From a virus, in IMG/VR virus record IMGVR_UViG_3300042691_003221, positions 1 to 43,200 of that record: a stretch of 43,200 nucleotides of DNA. One strand, 5' to 3'. Position numbers and translations under genes: made by a program. The notes under the pieces are model-generated. The model was given only the letters and a program-made list of their open reading frames with translations. It was not told the origin of the DNA and did not search any database. Shown piece after piece: positions 31,946 through 38,053 of the stretch. Position 1 is the first letter of the stretch, and each line of letters starts with the position of its first letter.

Positions 31946-32112
31946 GGTGCCACCTCTCTAATCTCTAAAGTATTTTCTTCGTAGTGCTCTGGAACGTCAT
32001 CATTCAAGACGCTGAATTGTTCGTGCGCCAATTCATAAGCCAAGTCCACGTTTTCGGCCTCGACTGTGTACGTTTTTGTGACGCGGGCTTCTATGGTTAC
32101 TGCATATTTCAT
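31942..32112 (-). CDS. Small hypothetical protein, 56 residues
   Basis: This encodes MKYAVTIEARVTKTYTVEAE, then AYELAHEQFSVLNDDVPEHY and a short end. Repeating strands then a helix suggest a small alpha/beta fold. ATGA overlaps at both ends support it as a real gene in the leftward string. Confidence 0.7.
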   Translation of the reverse strand: MKYAVTIEARVTKTYTVEAENVDLAYELAHEQFSVLNDDVPEHYEENTLEIREVAP

Positions 32113-32318
32113 GATTTTGCCTTTTGTTGTTCAATCTTCCATTTGACGGCATCGTGCCAAATGCCCAGCGCGTCCATGATGGACGTATGCTCATGCGAAT
32201 ATTCAATGTCCATGCCTGTTTCGTAACGCGCAACAAACTCAGTGACAAATCTTTTAGAGTGATGAGCGACATTGTTTGAGTAGGAATCGACAAACGCGGC
32301 TTGTTCTTCTTGCGTCAT
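32109..32318 (-). CDS. Hypothetical helical protein, 69 residues
   Basis: This encodes MTQEEQAAFVDSYSNNVAHH, FVTEFVARYETGMDIEYS, then IMDALGIWHDAVKWKIEQQ. All-helical appearance; no motif recognised. Starts and stops overlap neighbours by four bases. Confidence 0.72.
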   Translation of the reverse strand: MTQEEQAAFVDSYSNNVAHHSKRFVTEFVARYETGMDIEYSHEHTSIMDALGIWHDAVKWKIEQQKAKS

Positions 32319-32611
32319 GCTGTTTCTCCTGTCTGTTTCGCGGGTATGTAGCCATGCTCTGCCATAAATTCTTTTACGGTCAAATGTTTGGCCTTATGCG
32401 TGTCGCCATGCTTGGTAAAACAGGCATAAACGGCCTCGCCATTGTCGTTATGGTCGTTGGCCTCGCCCATTAGGAAATTTTGCCCTAGCATCTTTATGGG
32501 CGGCAATACTTCCAGCATTTCCCAATACATTTTTGCGGTTGTTGGTATCCATGCGTCGGGGTTTGCGTCCATCGCATCCCACAATTCTTTCCATTCAAGG
32601 GGTTGATTCAT
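32315..32611 (-). CDS. Conserved phage protein, 98 residues
   Basis: This encodes PLEWKELWDAMDANPDAW, then MYWEMLEVLPPIKMLGQNFL, MGEANDHNDNGEAVYACF and a helical end. The MLEVLPP...FLxGEAxDHN...GEAVYACF pattern is a conserved phage family of unknown function. Stop overlaps the next start. Confidence 0.75.
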   Translation of the reverse strand: MNQPLEWKELWDAMDANPDAWIPTTAKMYWEMLEVLPPIKMLGQNFLMGEANDHNDNGEAVYACFTKHGDTHKAKHLTVKEFMAEHGYIPAKQTGETA

Positions 32612-32621
32612 GCTGTTTCTC

Positions 32622-32858
32622 CTATGCCTGTTCGGTTACAACCCTGCCGCTCTCATTGAGTGACAGTACAAAATCGGGATACTCAACAACCTCGGCGCGG
32701 CAGCTGGCTATGTGCAGGGATGCGTCTATTGCCTGTCCATACTGAGCCAGCTCCTTGGCTACGCGCCTGTACTCAGAGACTGCGTCCACCTTTTGGGCAA
32801 AGCGCAAAGCCTCTTCCAGCGTGTCGTCACCTATTCTCAGGTACCAAAAATTTTTCAT
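32622..32858 (-). CDS. Hypothetical protein, 78 residues
   Basis: The start is ATG 32858: MKNFWYLRIGDDTLEEALRF, then VSEYRRVAKELAQYGQAID and SLHIASCRAEVVEYPDFVLS. It looks like a small alpha/beta protein. Upstream residues in the longer frame lie inside the preceding gene and are not used. Confidence 0.7.
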   Translation of the reverse strand: MKNFWYLRIGDDTLEEALRFAQKVDAVSEYRRVAKELAQYGQAIDASLHIASCRAEVVEYPDFVLSLNESGRVVTEQA

Positions 32859-33025
32859 GCTTTCACCTCTGTTACGTCTATGATTTCCCAATCGCCGTCG
32901 CCGTCCGGCTTAAAGTCAGACCCATCGGCATCCTTGGCATTCATCCATGCTTGGCGGTCGTCTTCCGCCTCGATCTCCAGCGTGAAATACGAAATGCTTG
33001 ACGCAAGTACTTTGTAGGTTTTCAT
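32855..33025 (-). CDS. Small acidic protein, 56 residues
   Basis: This encodes MKTYKVLASSISYFTLEIEA, then EDDRQAWMNAKDADGSDFKP and an acidic C-terminus. Its overall plan is like that of the 56-residue gene at 31942-32112 (a MKTYxV strand pair followed by an acidic helix), so the two may be distant relatives. ATGA overlap with the next gene. Confidence 0.68.
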   Translation of the reverse strand: MKTYKVLASSISYFTLEIEAEDDRQAWMNAKDADGSDFKPDGDGDWEIIDVTEVKA

Positions 33026-33027
33026 GA

Positions 33028-33234
33028 TTAGGCCGCTTTCTTAAAGTTAGACCGGATGGTGAAAATACGGGTCAGTGCAGCCTCAGCTCGTCCAGCGGCA
33101 ATCATGTGGCGGGCTTCGGTCTGGTCGTGCGGTTTCTCCTTGTCCAGCATTGACCGGATGGTGAAAACAATGGCTTGGTCGCCGCGCTCGTACTTGTAAC
33201 CCACTTCAAAATAATCGTGCTCTGTGTGAATCAT
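33028..33234 (-). CDS. Hypothetical protein, 68 residues
   Basis: This encodes MIHTEHDYFEVGYKYERGDQ, then AIVFTIRSMLDKEKPHDQTE and AALTRIFTIRSNFKKAA. Two near-identical phrases, FTIRS, occur at the two ends of the central helix. Function unknown; moderate coding quality. Confidence 0.66.
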   Translation of the reverse strand: MIHTEHDYFEVGYKYERGDQAIVFTIRSMLDKEKPHDQTEARHMIAAGRAEAALTRIFTIRSNFKKAA

Positions 33235-33245
33235 GGTCGCGCTCC

Positions 33246-33440
33246 TTACAGTTGTTGGTAACGATACTCAGCGTGATTGCGTTGCGCGTCGTCTTCGTGC
33301 TTGATCATGTTGATGGCAACCCACAGCATGTACAAAGCGCGGATGGTGCCCACGTTGTCGCGCATTGACCAGAAGGCATAAGCCTTGCCCCAGCGTTGAA
33401 TGTTGTCTTGAACTTCAAAAGGTGATACATAGTCGAACAT
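33246..33440 (-). CDS. Hypothetical protein, 64 residues
   Basis: This encodes MFDYVSPFEVQDNIQRWGKA, then YAFWSMRDNVGTIRALYMLW and a basic end. The aromatic, hydrophobic middle could be a short membrane-linked or buried helix. A ribosome site AAGGAAA lies upstream. No family recognised. Confidence 0.66.
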   Translation of the reverse strand: MFDYVSPFEVQDNIQRWGKAYAFWSMRDNVGTIRALYMLWVAINMIKHEDDAQRNHAEYRYQQL

Positions 33441-33466
33441 TTGATTTCCTTGGTTTGTTGAACAAG

Positions 33467-33482
33467 ACCGCCTCTCGGCGGT
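33467..33482 (-). other. Perfect GNRA hairpin in an intercistronic gap
   Basis: On the leftward message, ACCGCC-GAGA-GGCGGT is a 6-base stem with a GNRA tetraloop, followed by CTTGTT. It sits in the 51-base gap between two small genes. It could be a weak terminator, attenuator or stability element. Confidence 0.5.
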
Positions 33483-33491
33483 TTCGGCTAA

Positions 33492-33704
33492 TCAAGCCTC
33501 TTCAGTTGTCCTGTGAATTTGCGCGTGTACCTCGTCCAGTTGGGTAAGGATCTGCTGGCGCGTCCCCTTGTATCCGATGCCCTTTAGGATCTTCAGGATA
33601 GATACCCCGCGCGATACTTTCATGCCCAGCAATTCAAGCTTGAGCCCTTGTCGCAGGGTCATGAGTCTGAACAGCTCGATATTCGCTTTGCCAGTGATCA
33701 TCAT
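33492..33704 (-). CDS. Hypothetical protein, 70 residues
   Basis: This encodes MMITGKANIELFRLMTLRQG, then LELLGMKVSRGVSILKILKG and QILTQLDEVHAQIHR. The first half is a pair of helices with a hydrophobic face, and the whole could be a small DNA-associated dimer. Stop precedes the hairpin at 33467. Function unknown. Confidence 0.7.
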   Translation of the reverse strand: MMITGKANIELFRLMTLRQGLKLELLGMKVSRGVSILKILKGIGYKGTRQQILTQLDEVHAQIHRTTEEA

Positions 33705-33982
33705 GATTGCTCTCCGTAGAATTTTCTTGCCAGTGAATAAAGAACTTGGCGCGGTTCCGTGTCGTCGGCACCAAACTCGCTAACATTTCTAAAAGCTTTC
33801 TCAGAATTGGTAATTGCCTCGTTTCTTGTCTCGCACTGATTGAATGCGTCGGCCACTTGTTTATTAAGATAGTCTGCCGCCAGCTCGACAAACTTCATAT
33901 TGGTGTACAACTGCCAAGCGCTTGGGGTTAGGTGCAGGGTCACCGTTTTGGTGATGACCATATTTCCTTGGTCGATTTTCAT
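33701..33982 (-). CDS. Hypothetical protein, 93 residues
   Basis: This encodes MKIDQGNMVITKTVTLHLTP, then KFVELAADYLNKQVADAFNQ and NSEKAFRNVSEFGADDTEP. A second ATG at 33961 (MVITKTVTLH) has its own AAGGAAAT site; the ATG at 33982 is preferred because it overlaps the upstream stop as ATGA. No function recognised. Confidence 0.7.
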   Translation of the reverse strand: MKIDQGNMVITKTVTLHLTPSAWQLYTNMKFVELAADYLNKQVADAFNQCETRNEAITNSEKAFRNVSEFGADDTEPRQVLYSLARKFYGEQS

Positions 33983-34281
33983 TGTGTTTCCTCTCTGTTG
34001 ACAAAGAATGCGTCCAGCAGGTGCCAGCTCGCGTAATTGCGTATTGGTGAGTCGTTGTTGGTGTAGGCCTCAGTGATGTTGATAGTCCAGCCATTGGCCT
34101 TGGCGGCCTCGATGTAGGCATTCGCGTCGCAATCCTCTTCGAGGTAAACCCTGTCACCCTTGATATGGGAATACTGGGAAGGGATGATCCCTAAGGCCAT
34201 TATGTCCAGCACTGGGACTTCGAGCCAGCCGTGCGATGGGTCAGCGTGGAATGTGAGCTTGCGTGTAGTTCTTTCAAACAT
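33979..34281 (-). CDS. Hypothetical protein, 100 residues
   Basis: The start is ATG 34281, which shares an A with the preceding TAA: MFERTTRKLTFHADPSHGWL, then VYLEEDCDANAYIEAAKANG and AYTNNDSPIRNYASWHLLDA. The longer frame upstream is a shadow of the neighbour. Strand-rich, acidic in the middle; role unknown. Confidence 0.7.
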   Translation of the reverse strand: MFERTTRKLTFHADPSHGWLEVPVLDIMALGIIPSQYSHIKGDRVYLEEDCDANAYIEAAKANGWTINITEAYTNNDSPIRNYASWHLLDAFFVNREETQ

Positions 34282-34466
34282 TACTCGTCTCCCATGGTTA
34301 TAGAGCCACAGGTATTGCCATTGCTGTCCCAAATCTTTTCGCGCGTCAAGTCTTGGTCGTCGCGCATATTGGTCGCAATAGACTCGAGGATAGATGCCAC
34401 TTCGCCCCATGGGTCGTCCTCGAATGCAGCGTTGTCAGTGTGGATGGTGATGGTTACTGTTGCCAT
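34281..34466 (-). CDS. Small hypothetical protein, 61 residues
   Basis: The start is ATG 34466: MATVTITIHTDNAAFEDDPW, GEVASILESIATNMRDDQDL and a short Gly/Asn tail. A strand then helix arrangement. I recognise this AFEDDPWGEVAxIL style from small phage proteins, function unknown. Confidence 0.72.
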   Translation of the reverse strand: MATVTITIHTDNAAFEDDPWGEVASILESIATNMRDDQDLTREKIWDSNGNTCGSITMGDE

Positions 34467-34468
34467 GG

Positions 34469-34651
34469 TTAGTTTGTCTCCAATGCGCGGGTGATAAGGG
34501 CTTTGGCCTGTGATATCTGGTTGGCGTACTGGCCTTTGATGCTCAGGCACTCTTGGTATGTACCAGTGTGAATGATGGTGTAGGTATTGCGTGGCACTTC
34601 ATCTTTGCAGACGATAAGAATGCCGTGTCTGTTGGATTGCAGGGTATACAT
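34469..34651 (-). CDS. First gene of the leftward small-gene block
   Basis: This encodes 60 residues: MYTLQSNRHGILIVCKDEVP, then TIIHTGTYQECLSIKGQYAN and a helical end. It follows a strong ribosome site (AAGGAGAGATC) and the predicted promoter at 34702-34731, so it is the promoter-proximal gene of the 30360-34651 block. Function unknown. Confidence 0.72.
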   Translation of the reverse strand: MYTLQSNRHGILIVCKDEVPRNTYTIIHTGTYQECLSIKGQYANQISQAKALITRALETN

Positions 34652-34701
34652 GATCTCTCCTTAGTTGGTTGGATTAGCCACAACACATGACTAATGTCTC
34701 T

Positions 34702-34731
34702 ATCATGTCTTGCGTGTATATACCTTGTCAA
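34702..34731 (-). promoter_or_regulatory. Predicted leftward promoter
   Basis: On the minus strand TTGACA (34726-34731, perfect -35) is followed after 18 bases by CATGAT (34702-34707, 4 of 6). Transcription would start near 34695, about 44 bases before ATG 34651. It drives the 30360-34651 block. Confidence 0.62.
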
Positions 34732-34741
34732 GCATTATTTT

Positions 34742-34760
34742 CATAGGGACTTACCCTATG
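34742..34760. promoter_or_regulatory. Perfect 19-base palindrome between divergent promoters
   Basis: CATAGGG-ACTTA-CCCTATG has two exact 7-base arms. It lies 10 bases upstream of the leftward -35 and in the region shared with the rightward promoter at 34825. It looks like a binding site for a dimeric regulator, different from the YGACTRTAAC dyad. It could also be a hairpin in RNA if transcribed. Confidence 0.6.
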
Positions 34761-34824
34761 GTTGGTTTAGGCCATATATATCGGGGGTTTGCGGGGTTTG
34801 GTAGGTCGGTGTAACTGTGGTGAT

Positions 34825-34853
34825 TTGCAATGGAGCGCGGGGTTTGCTATGCT
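34825..34853 (+). promoter_or_regulatory. Predicted rightward late promoter
   Basis: TTGCAA (34825-34830), a 17-base spacer, then TATGCT (34848-34853). It would start transcription near 34860, before the terminase small subunit at 34889. Match to consensus is moderate. Confidence 0.4.
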
Positions 34854-34888
34854 TGTGGCTATTCCTTTGATATACCTATGGAAACAAC

Positions 34889-35623
34889 ATGACTCAGAAG
34901 TTAACGCGCGAGCAGATTAGACAAGGGCTTGATCAGATCCCAATAGAAGTACTACTGTCCCCAGGTGCAGGTAAAAGACCAGAGCTTACGGGCAAGCAAA
35001 GAGAATTCGCGCGGAATCTAGCACTAGGTAAGAGTAAGGCACAAAGCTATAGAGATAGCTATAACACCAAGGCCTCACCGAAAACCCAAGGGGATAATGC
35101 CTGTCGCCTGAGCCGCGATACCCGAATACAAACGGAAGTCGAGGCGTATAAGGTCGCATTAGAGGCAGAGAAACATAGAACACCTACTCAATTGAAGGCA
35201 TTGTTGGTGCAACAACTGGTGCAGCACAGCCTAGATCAGGACTTCCCGCCAGCCCAGCGCGTCCAGTGTCTGCGCCTGTTAGGCCAGTTGTTCGAGGTTG
35301 GAGCATTCGTGGAGCGCAAGGAGATAACCACTATCAATAGGTCAGGAGATATACGAGCACGGCTACTTGCTACCTTGTCTCAGGTCACTGATATCAATCC
35401 AATAGAGCTTGACCAAGCCTCATCACTGTTAGAAGAGATACAGCGCGCGCCTGTGATGGGTGATATTGCCGCTCCCGCTGCGGTTTCGGTTGCTGCTACG
35501 GCGCTACCCACCGGTGGGGCACTCCCGCCTGAGCGCCCGCCAGCCCCCGTCCCACATATACATACTATTCCACACATAGGATCCCCAAAAAATTCGGATG
35601 TGGTTACAGATTTCGATTCCTAG
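34889..35623 (+). CDS. Terminase small subunit
   Basis: This encodes 244 residues. The N-terminal DNA-binding part reads ELTGKQREFARNLALGKSKAQSYR, then DNACRLSRDTRIQTEVEAYK, which is the classic small-terminase (Terminase_2-like) helix set that recognises the packaging site. A helical middle part (KALLVQQLVQHSL) could form the oligomer. The C-terminus is Ala/Pro-rich and disordered. Its place at the start of the packaging block, followed later by the large subunit, supports the call. Confidence 0.82.
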   Translation: MTQKLTREQIRQGLDQIPIEVLLSPGAGKRPELTGKQREFARNLALGKSKAQSYRDSYNTKASPKTQGDNACRLSRDTRIQTEVEAYKVALEAEKHRTPTQLKALLVQQLVQHSLDQDFPPAQRVQCLRLLGQLFEVGAFVERKEITTINRSGDIRARLLATLSQVTDINPIELDQASSLLEEIQRAPVMGDIAAPAAVSVAATALPTGGALPPERPPAPVPHIHTIPHIGSPKNSDVVTDFDS

Positions 35624-35685
35624 CAACCTACCCCCTATCATTTCCTGGTGAAAAGGGGTGGGGGGGTATATTTTTGGAGATGGTG

Positions 35686-35934
35686 ATGTTAAAGATTGAT
35701 GGACATGATGATGCGATAGTGGGTAAGGCGTGTATATGGGTTCCAGCTGGGGGTGGGGGGATGAACAAGGAGGATGTATTGATATACAGCGGAATCAAGA
35801 TACTGGACAAGTTGGTTGAGCGGGATGGTATGTCGGCCGAAGAGGCGCTGGAGTACATAGACTTTAATATAGAGGGCGTTTATATGGGGCCGGACACTCC
35901 TATCATCATGTGGGAATATGAAGATGAAGAATGA
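35686..35934 (+). CDS. Small conserved phage protein next to terminase
   Basis: The start is ATG 35686, with GGAG 6 bases upstream, giving 82 residues: MLKIDGHDDAIVGKACIWVP, then GGGGMNKEDVLIYSGIKILD, KLVERDGMSAEEALEYIDFN and an acidic end. The IxVGKA...DVLIYxxxKxLxxL...GMSxEEALEYxxxN layout is conserved in many phages, function unknown. The dyad operator cluster begins at its stop codon. Confidence 0.75.
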   Translation: MLKIDGHDDAIVGKACIWVPAGGGGMNKEDVLIYSGIKILDKLVERDGMSAEEALEYIDFNIEGVYMGPDTPIIMWEYEDEE

Positions 35935-36044
35935 CTGTAACAGGCGATATAGTCGACTTGACTGTAACAGTGGTTATAGTGGACTGTAACAAGTTGACTG
36001 TAACAGCTGATACAGTGAATTGACTATAACAGGTGGTACAGTGA
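35932..36044. repeat. Four tandem dyad operators before the LexA-like gene
   Basis: Four dyads, at 35932-35955, 35959-35982, 35995-36018 and 36021-36044, have left arms TGACTGTAAC, TGACTGTAAC, TGACTGTAAC and TGACTATAAC. The matching right arms are GATATAGTCG, GTTATAGTGG, GATACAGTGA and GGTACAGTGA; the 4-base centres vary. A lone left arm is at 35983. Starts are 27, 36 and 26 bases apart. The cluster fills the space between the 82-residue gene and the LexA-like gene, ending 30 bases before its ATG. This arrangement suits cooperative binding by a repressor, probably autoregulating. Confidence 0.8.
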
Positions 36045-36073
36045 AAAACTTAGAAGAGGTGATGGGGGTTCTT

Positions 36074-36295
36074 ATGACTGAGAAGCAGAGGACGATATTT
36101 TTGATAATTGATGAGCACTGGAAGCGGTTTGGGTATGGGCCGTCTATAGATGACATCATGAGGATGACGGGGGATAAGGGCAGGGGAAATGTTCACCGTA
36201 CTATTAAGAAGTTGGTAGAGTTGGGGGCTTGTAAGAAGCTGGCCAATAGTGCCAGGGCGGTGAGGCCGTCTTACATTAAGTACAGGAACATATGA
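36074..36295 (+). CDS. LexA-like winged-helix DNA-binding protein
   Basis: This encodes 73 residues: MTEKQRTIFLIIDEHWKRFG, YGPSIDDIMRMTGDKGRGNV, HRTIKKLVELGACKKLANSARAVRP. It follows the LexA N-terminal domain order: TxKQxxIxxxIxxxxxxxGYxPSIxxI, then a recognition helix (GNVHRTIKKLVELG) and a wing. The LexA protease domain is absent, so it is a stand-alone DNA binder. Starts at TTG 36020, GTG 36041 or ATG 36062 are possible in frame; ATG 36074 begins exactly at the domain. It sits directly behind four dyad operators, which suggests autoregulation (inference). Confidence 0.75.
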   Translation: MTEKQRTIFLIIDEHWKRFGYGPSIDDIMRMTGDKGRGNVHRTIKKLVELGACKKLANSARAVRPSYIKYRNI

Positions 36296-36552
36296 AAACC
36301 ATCATCCATGTGAACCAGCACGTTATTAAGTCTAATAGGAAGAATGGGGTTAATGATCCGGTGCTTACTGTTAAGACTTACAAGGATAACCAGTATGCCC
36401 ATGAGGTAAGCATCTTAGGCCCGAGTAAGGTTGTTTATGCGGCGGATAAGCCGTTATCTTGCGGGGCGCATGTTTGGATAGAGACACAGAGTGAGGTTGT
36501 AATCATGCCGACAGAAGAAGACTACCTTGCGGCACTGGGGCCATGCAAGTGA
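36292..36552 (+). CDS. Small conserved phage protein before terminase large subunit
   Basis: This encodes 86 residues: MKTIIHVNQHVIKSNRKNGV, then DPVLTVKTYKDNQYAHEVSI, GPSKVVYAADKPLSCGAHVW and an acidic C-terminus. I recognise this HVNQHxIKxNxKxG...PVxTVKTYKxNxYAHEV...GPSKVVY family from many phages; it always seems to be near terminase or regulators, function unknown. ATG overlaps the LexA-like stop (ATGA). Confidence 0.78.
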   Translation: MKTIIHVNQHVIKSNRKNGVNDPVLTVKTYKDNQYAHEVSILGPSKVVYAADKPLSCGAHVWIETQSEVVIMPTEEDYLAALGPCK

Positions 36553-38045
36553 ACATTGATACTGTTATAGCCAAGATCATGGAGCTTCCGATAAATGAGC
36601 AGGAAGCTTTCTTCGATAGTCTGTCGGAGTATGAGAACAGTATTAAGAGGGAGAGAGCCCAGAGTGACTTTGCCAGTTTTGTAAAAGACATGTGGCCTGG
36701 GTTTATAGATGGTAGACACCACAAGGTAATGGGGAAGAAGTTCCAGGAGATTGCTGACGGGAAGTTAAAGAGACTAATCATAAATATGCCGCCTCGGCAT
36801 ACTAAGAGTGAGTTTGCATCTTTCTTGCTTCCGGCTTGGTTTTTGGGGAAGTTTCCGGGTAAGAAGATTATTCAGACATCGAACACTGCTGAACTGGCGG
36901 TGGGGTTTGGCCGTAAGGTCAGGAACTTAGTGGACAGTGAACAATATGCCAAAACATTTCCCAACGTCAGTCTTCGGTCAGATAGTAAGGCTGCTGGCCG
37001 GTGGGCTACTAACGCTGGTGGGGAGTATTTTGCTATCGGCGTGGGCGGTACGGTTACAGGTAAAGGTGCGGACTTACTTATCATCGATGACCCGCACTCT
37101 GAGCAAGAAGCCGCGTTAGCCGCTACAAGTCCTGAGATATTTGATAAGGTGTATGAGTGGTACACCTCTGGTCCTAGACAGCGTTTGCAACCAGGCGGGG
37201 CGATTATTGTCGTTATGACCCGCTGGTCTAAGAAAGATCTGACCGGTAAAATTCTCCAATCCATGATTGATAAAGATGGAGAGCACTGGGAGGTTATTAG
37301 TTTCCCTGCAATCCTGCCTAGTAATAATCCCCTATGGCCAGAGTTCTGGAGTTTGGCCGAACTGGAAGCGCTGAGGTTAGAACTCCCGGCGGGTAAGTGG
37401 AATGCACAGTACCAACAGGAGCCAACGTCCGAAGAAGGCGCTATTATTAAGCGGGAGTGGTGGAGGCTGTGGGAGCCAGAGAAACCGCCACGGTGTGAGT
37501 TTGTGATACAGAGCTGGGACACGGCGTTTACAAAATCTGAGCGGTCCGACTATTCTGCTTGTACAACTTGGGGGGTGTTTTACCTAAATGAGAATCCCAA
37601 TGATCCCAATGTAATTTTGCTCGATGCATATAAGAAGCGCATGGAGTTCCCAGAGCTGAAAGAGAAGGCGTTTAACTACTACAAGGAGTGGGAGCCGGAT
37701 GCATTTATCGTTGAGGCCAAGGCTTCTGGCGCGCCGCTGATATTTGAATTAAGGGCGATGGGGATCCCTGTGCAAGAGTTTACGCCAAGCAGGGGTAATG
37801 ATAAGATGGTCAGGATCAATTCTGTATCTGATTTGTTTGCAAGTGGGAAGGTCTGGGCGCCAGCAACAAGATGGGCAGACGAGCTGATAGAAGAGATGGC
37901 CGCCTTTCCAAACTCTGACCACGATGACTTGGTTGACTCCAGCACACAAGCGCTGATCAGGTTCAGGAAGGGTGGATTTTTGCGTCTACAGACAGACGAG
38001 GAAGACGAGCCTCTCAAATTTAGACGCAAGATGGCTTATTATTAA
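36543..38045 (+). CDS. terL: Terminase large subunit
   Basis: This encodes 500 residues. It cuts concatemers and pumps DNA into the capsid. The ATPase half has Walker A MPPRHTKSE (82-90) and Walker B LLIIDDPHSEQ with VVMTRWS downstream. The nuclease half has SWDTAF (Asp326), VEAKASG and HDDLVDS (Asp461-Asp462), the RNase H-fold metal site. Length is usual for this family. The start ATG overlaps the end of the preceding gene by 10 bases. It is followed 8 bases later by the portal gene, the standard order. Confidence 0.95.
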   Translation: MQVNIDTVIAKIMELPINEQEAFFDSLSEYENSIKRERAQSDFASFVKDMWPGFIDGRHHKVMGKKFQEIADGKLKRLIINMPPRHTKSEFASFLLPAWFLGKFPGKKIIQTSNTAELAVGFGRKVRNLVDSEQYAKTFPNVSLRSDSKAAGRWATNAGGEYFAIGVGGTVTGKGADLLIIDDPHSEQEAALAATSPEIFDKVYEWYTSGPRQRLQPGGAIIVVMTRWSKKDLTGKILQSMIDKDGEHWEVISFPAILPSNNPLWPEFWSLAELEALRLELPAGKWNAQYQQEPTSEEGAIIKREWWRLWEPEKPPRCEFVIQSWDTAFTKSERSDYSACTTWGVFYLNENPNDPNVILLDAYKKRMEFPELKEKAFNYYKEWEPDAFIVEAKASGAPLIFELRAMGIPVQEFTPSRGNDKMVRINSVSDLFASGKVWAPATRWADELIEEMAAFPNSDHDDLVDSSTQALIRFRKGGFLRLQTDEEDEPLKFRRKMAYY

Positions 38046-38053
38046 GGACGATC

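Noticed and set aside
35624-35685. CCCC...GGGG hairpin after the small terminase gene
   Set aside because: Stem is short and G-rich with no T tail; not supported as a terminator.
36546-36565. ACTGTTATAG near the terminase large-subunit start
   Set aside because: Resembles two half-arms without the N4 centre and full arms; too weak to call an operator.
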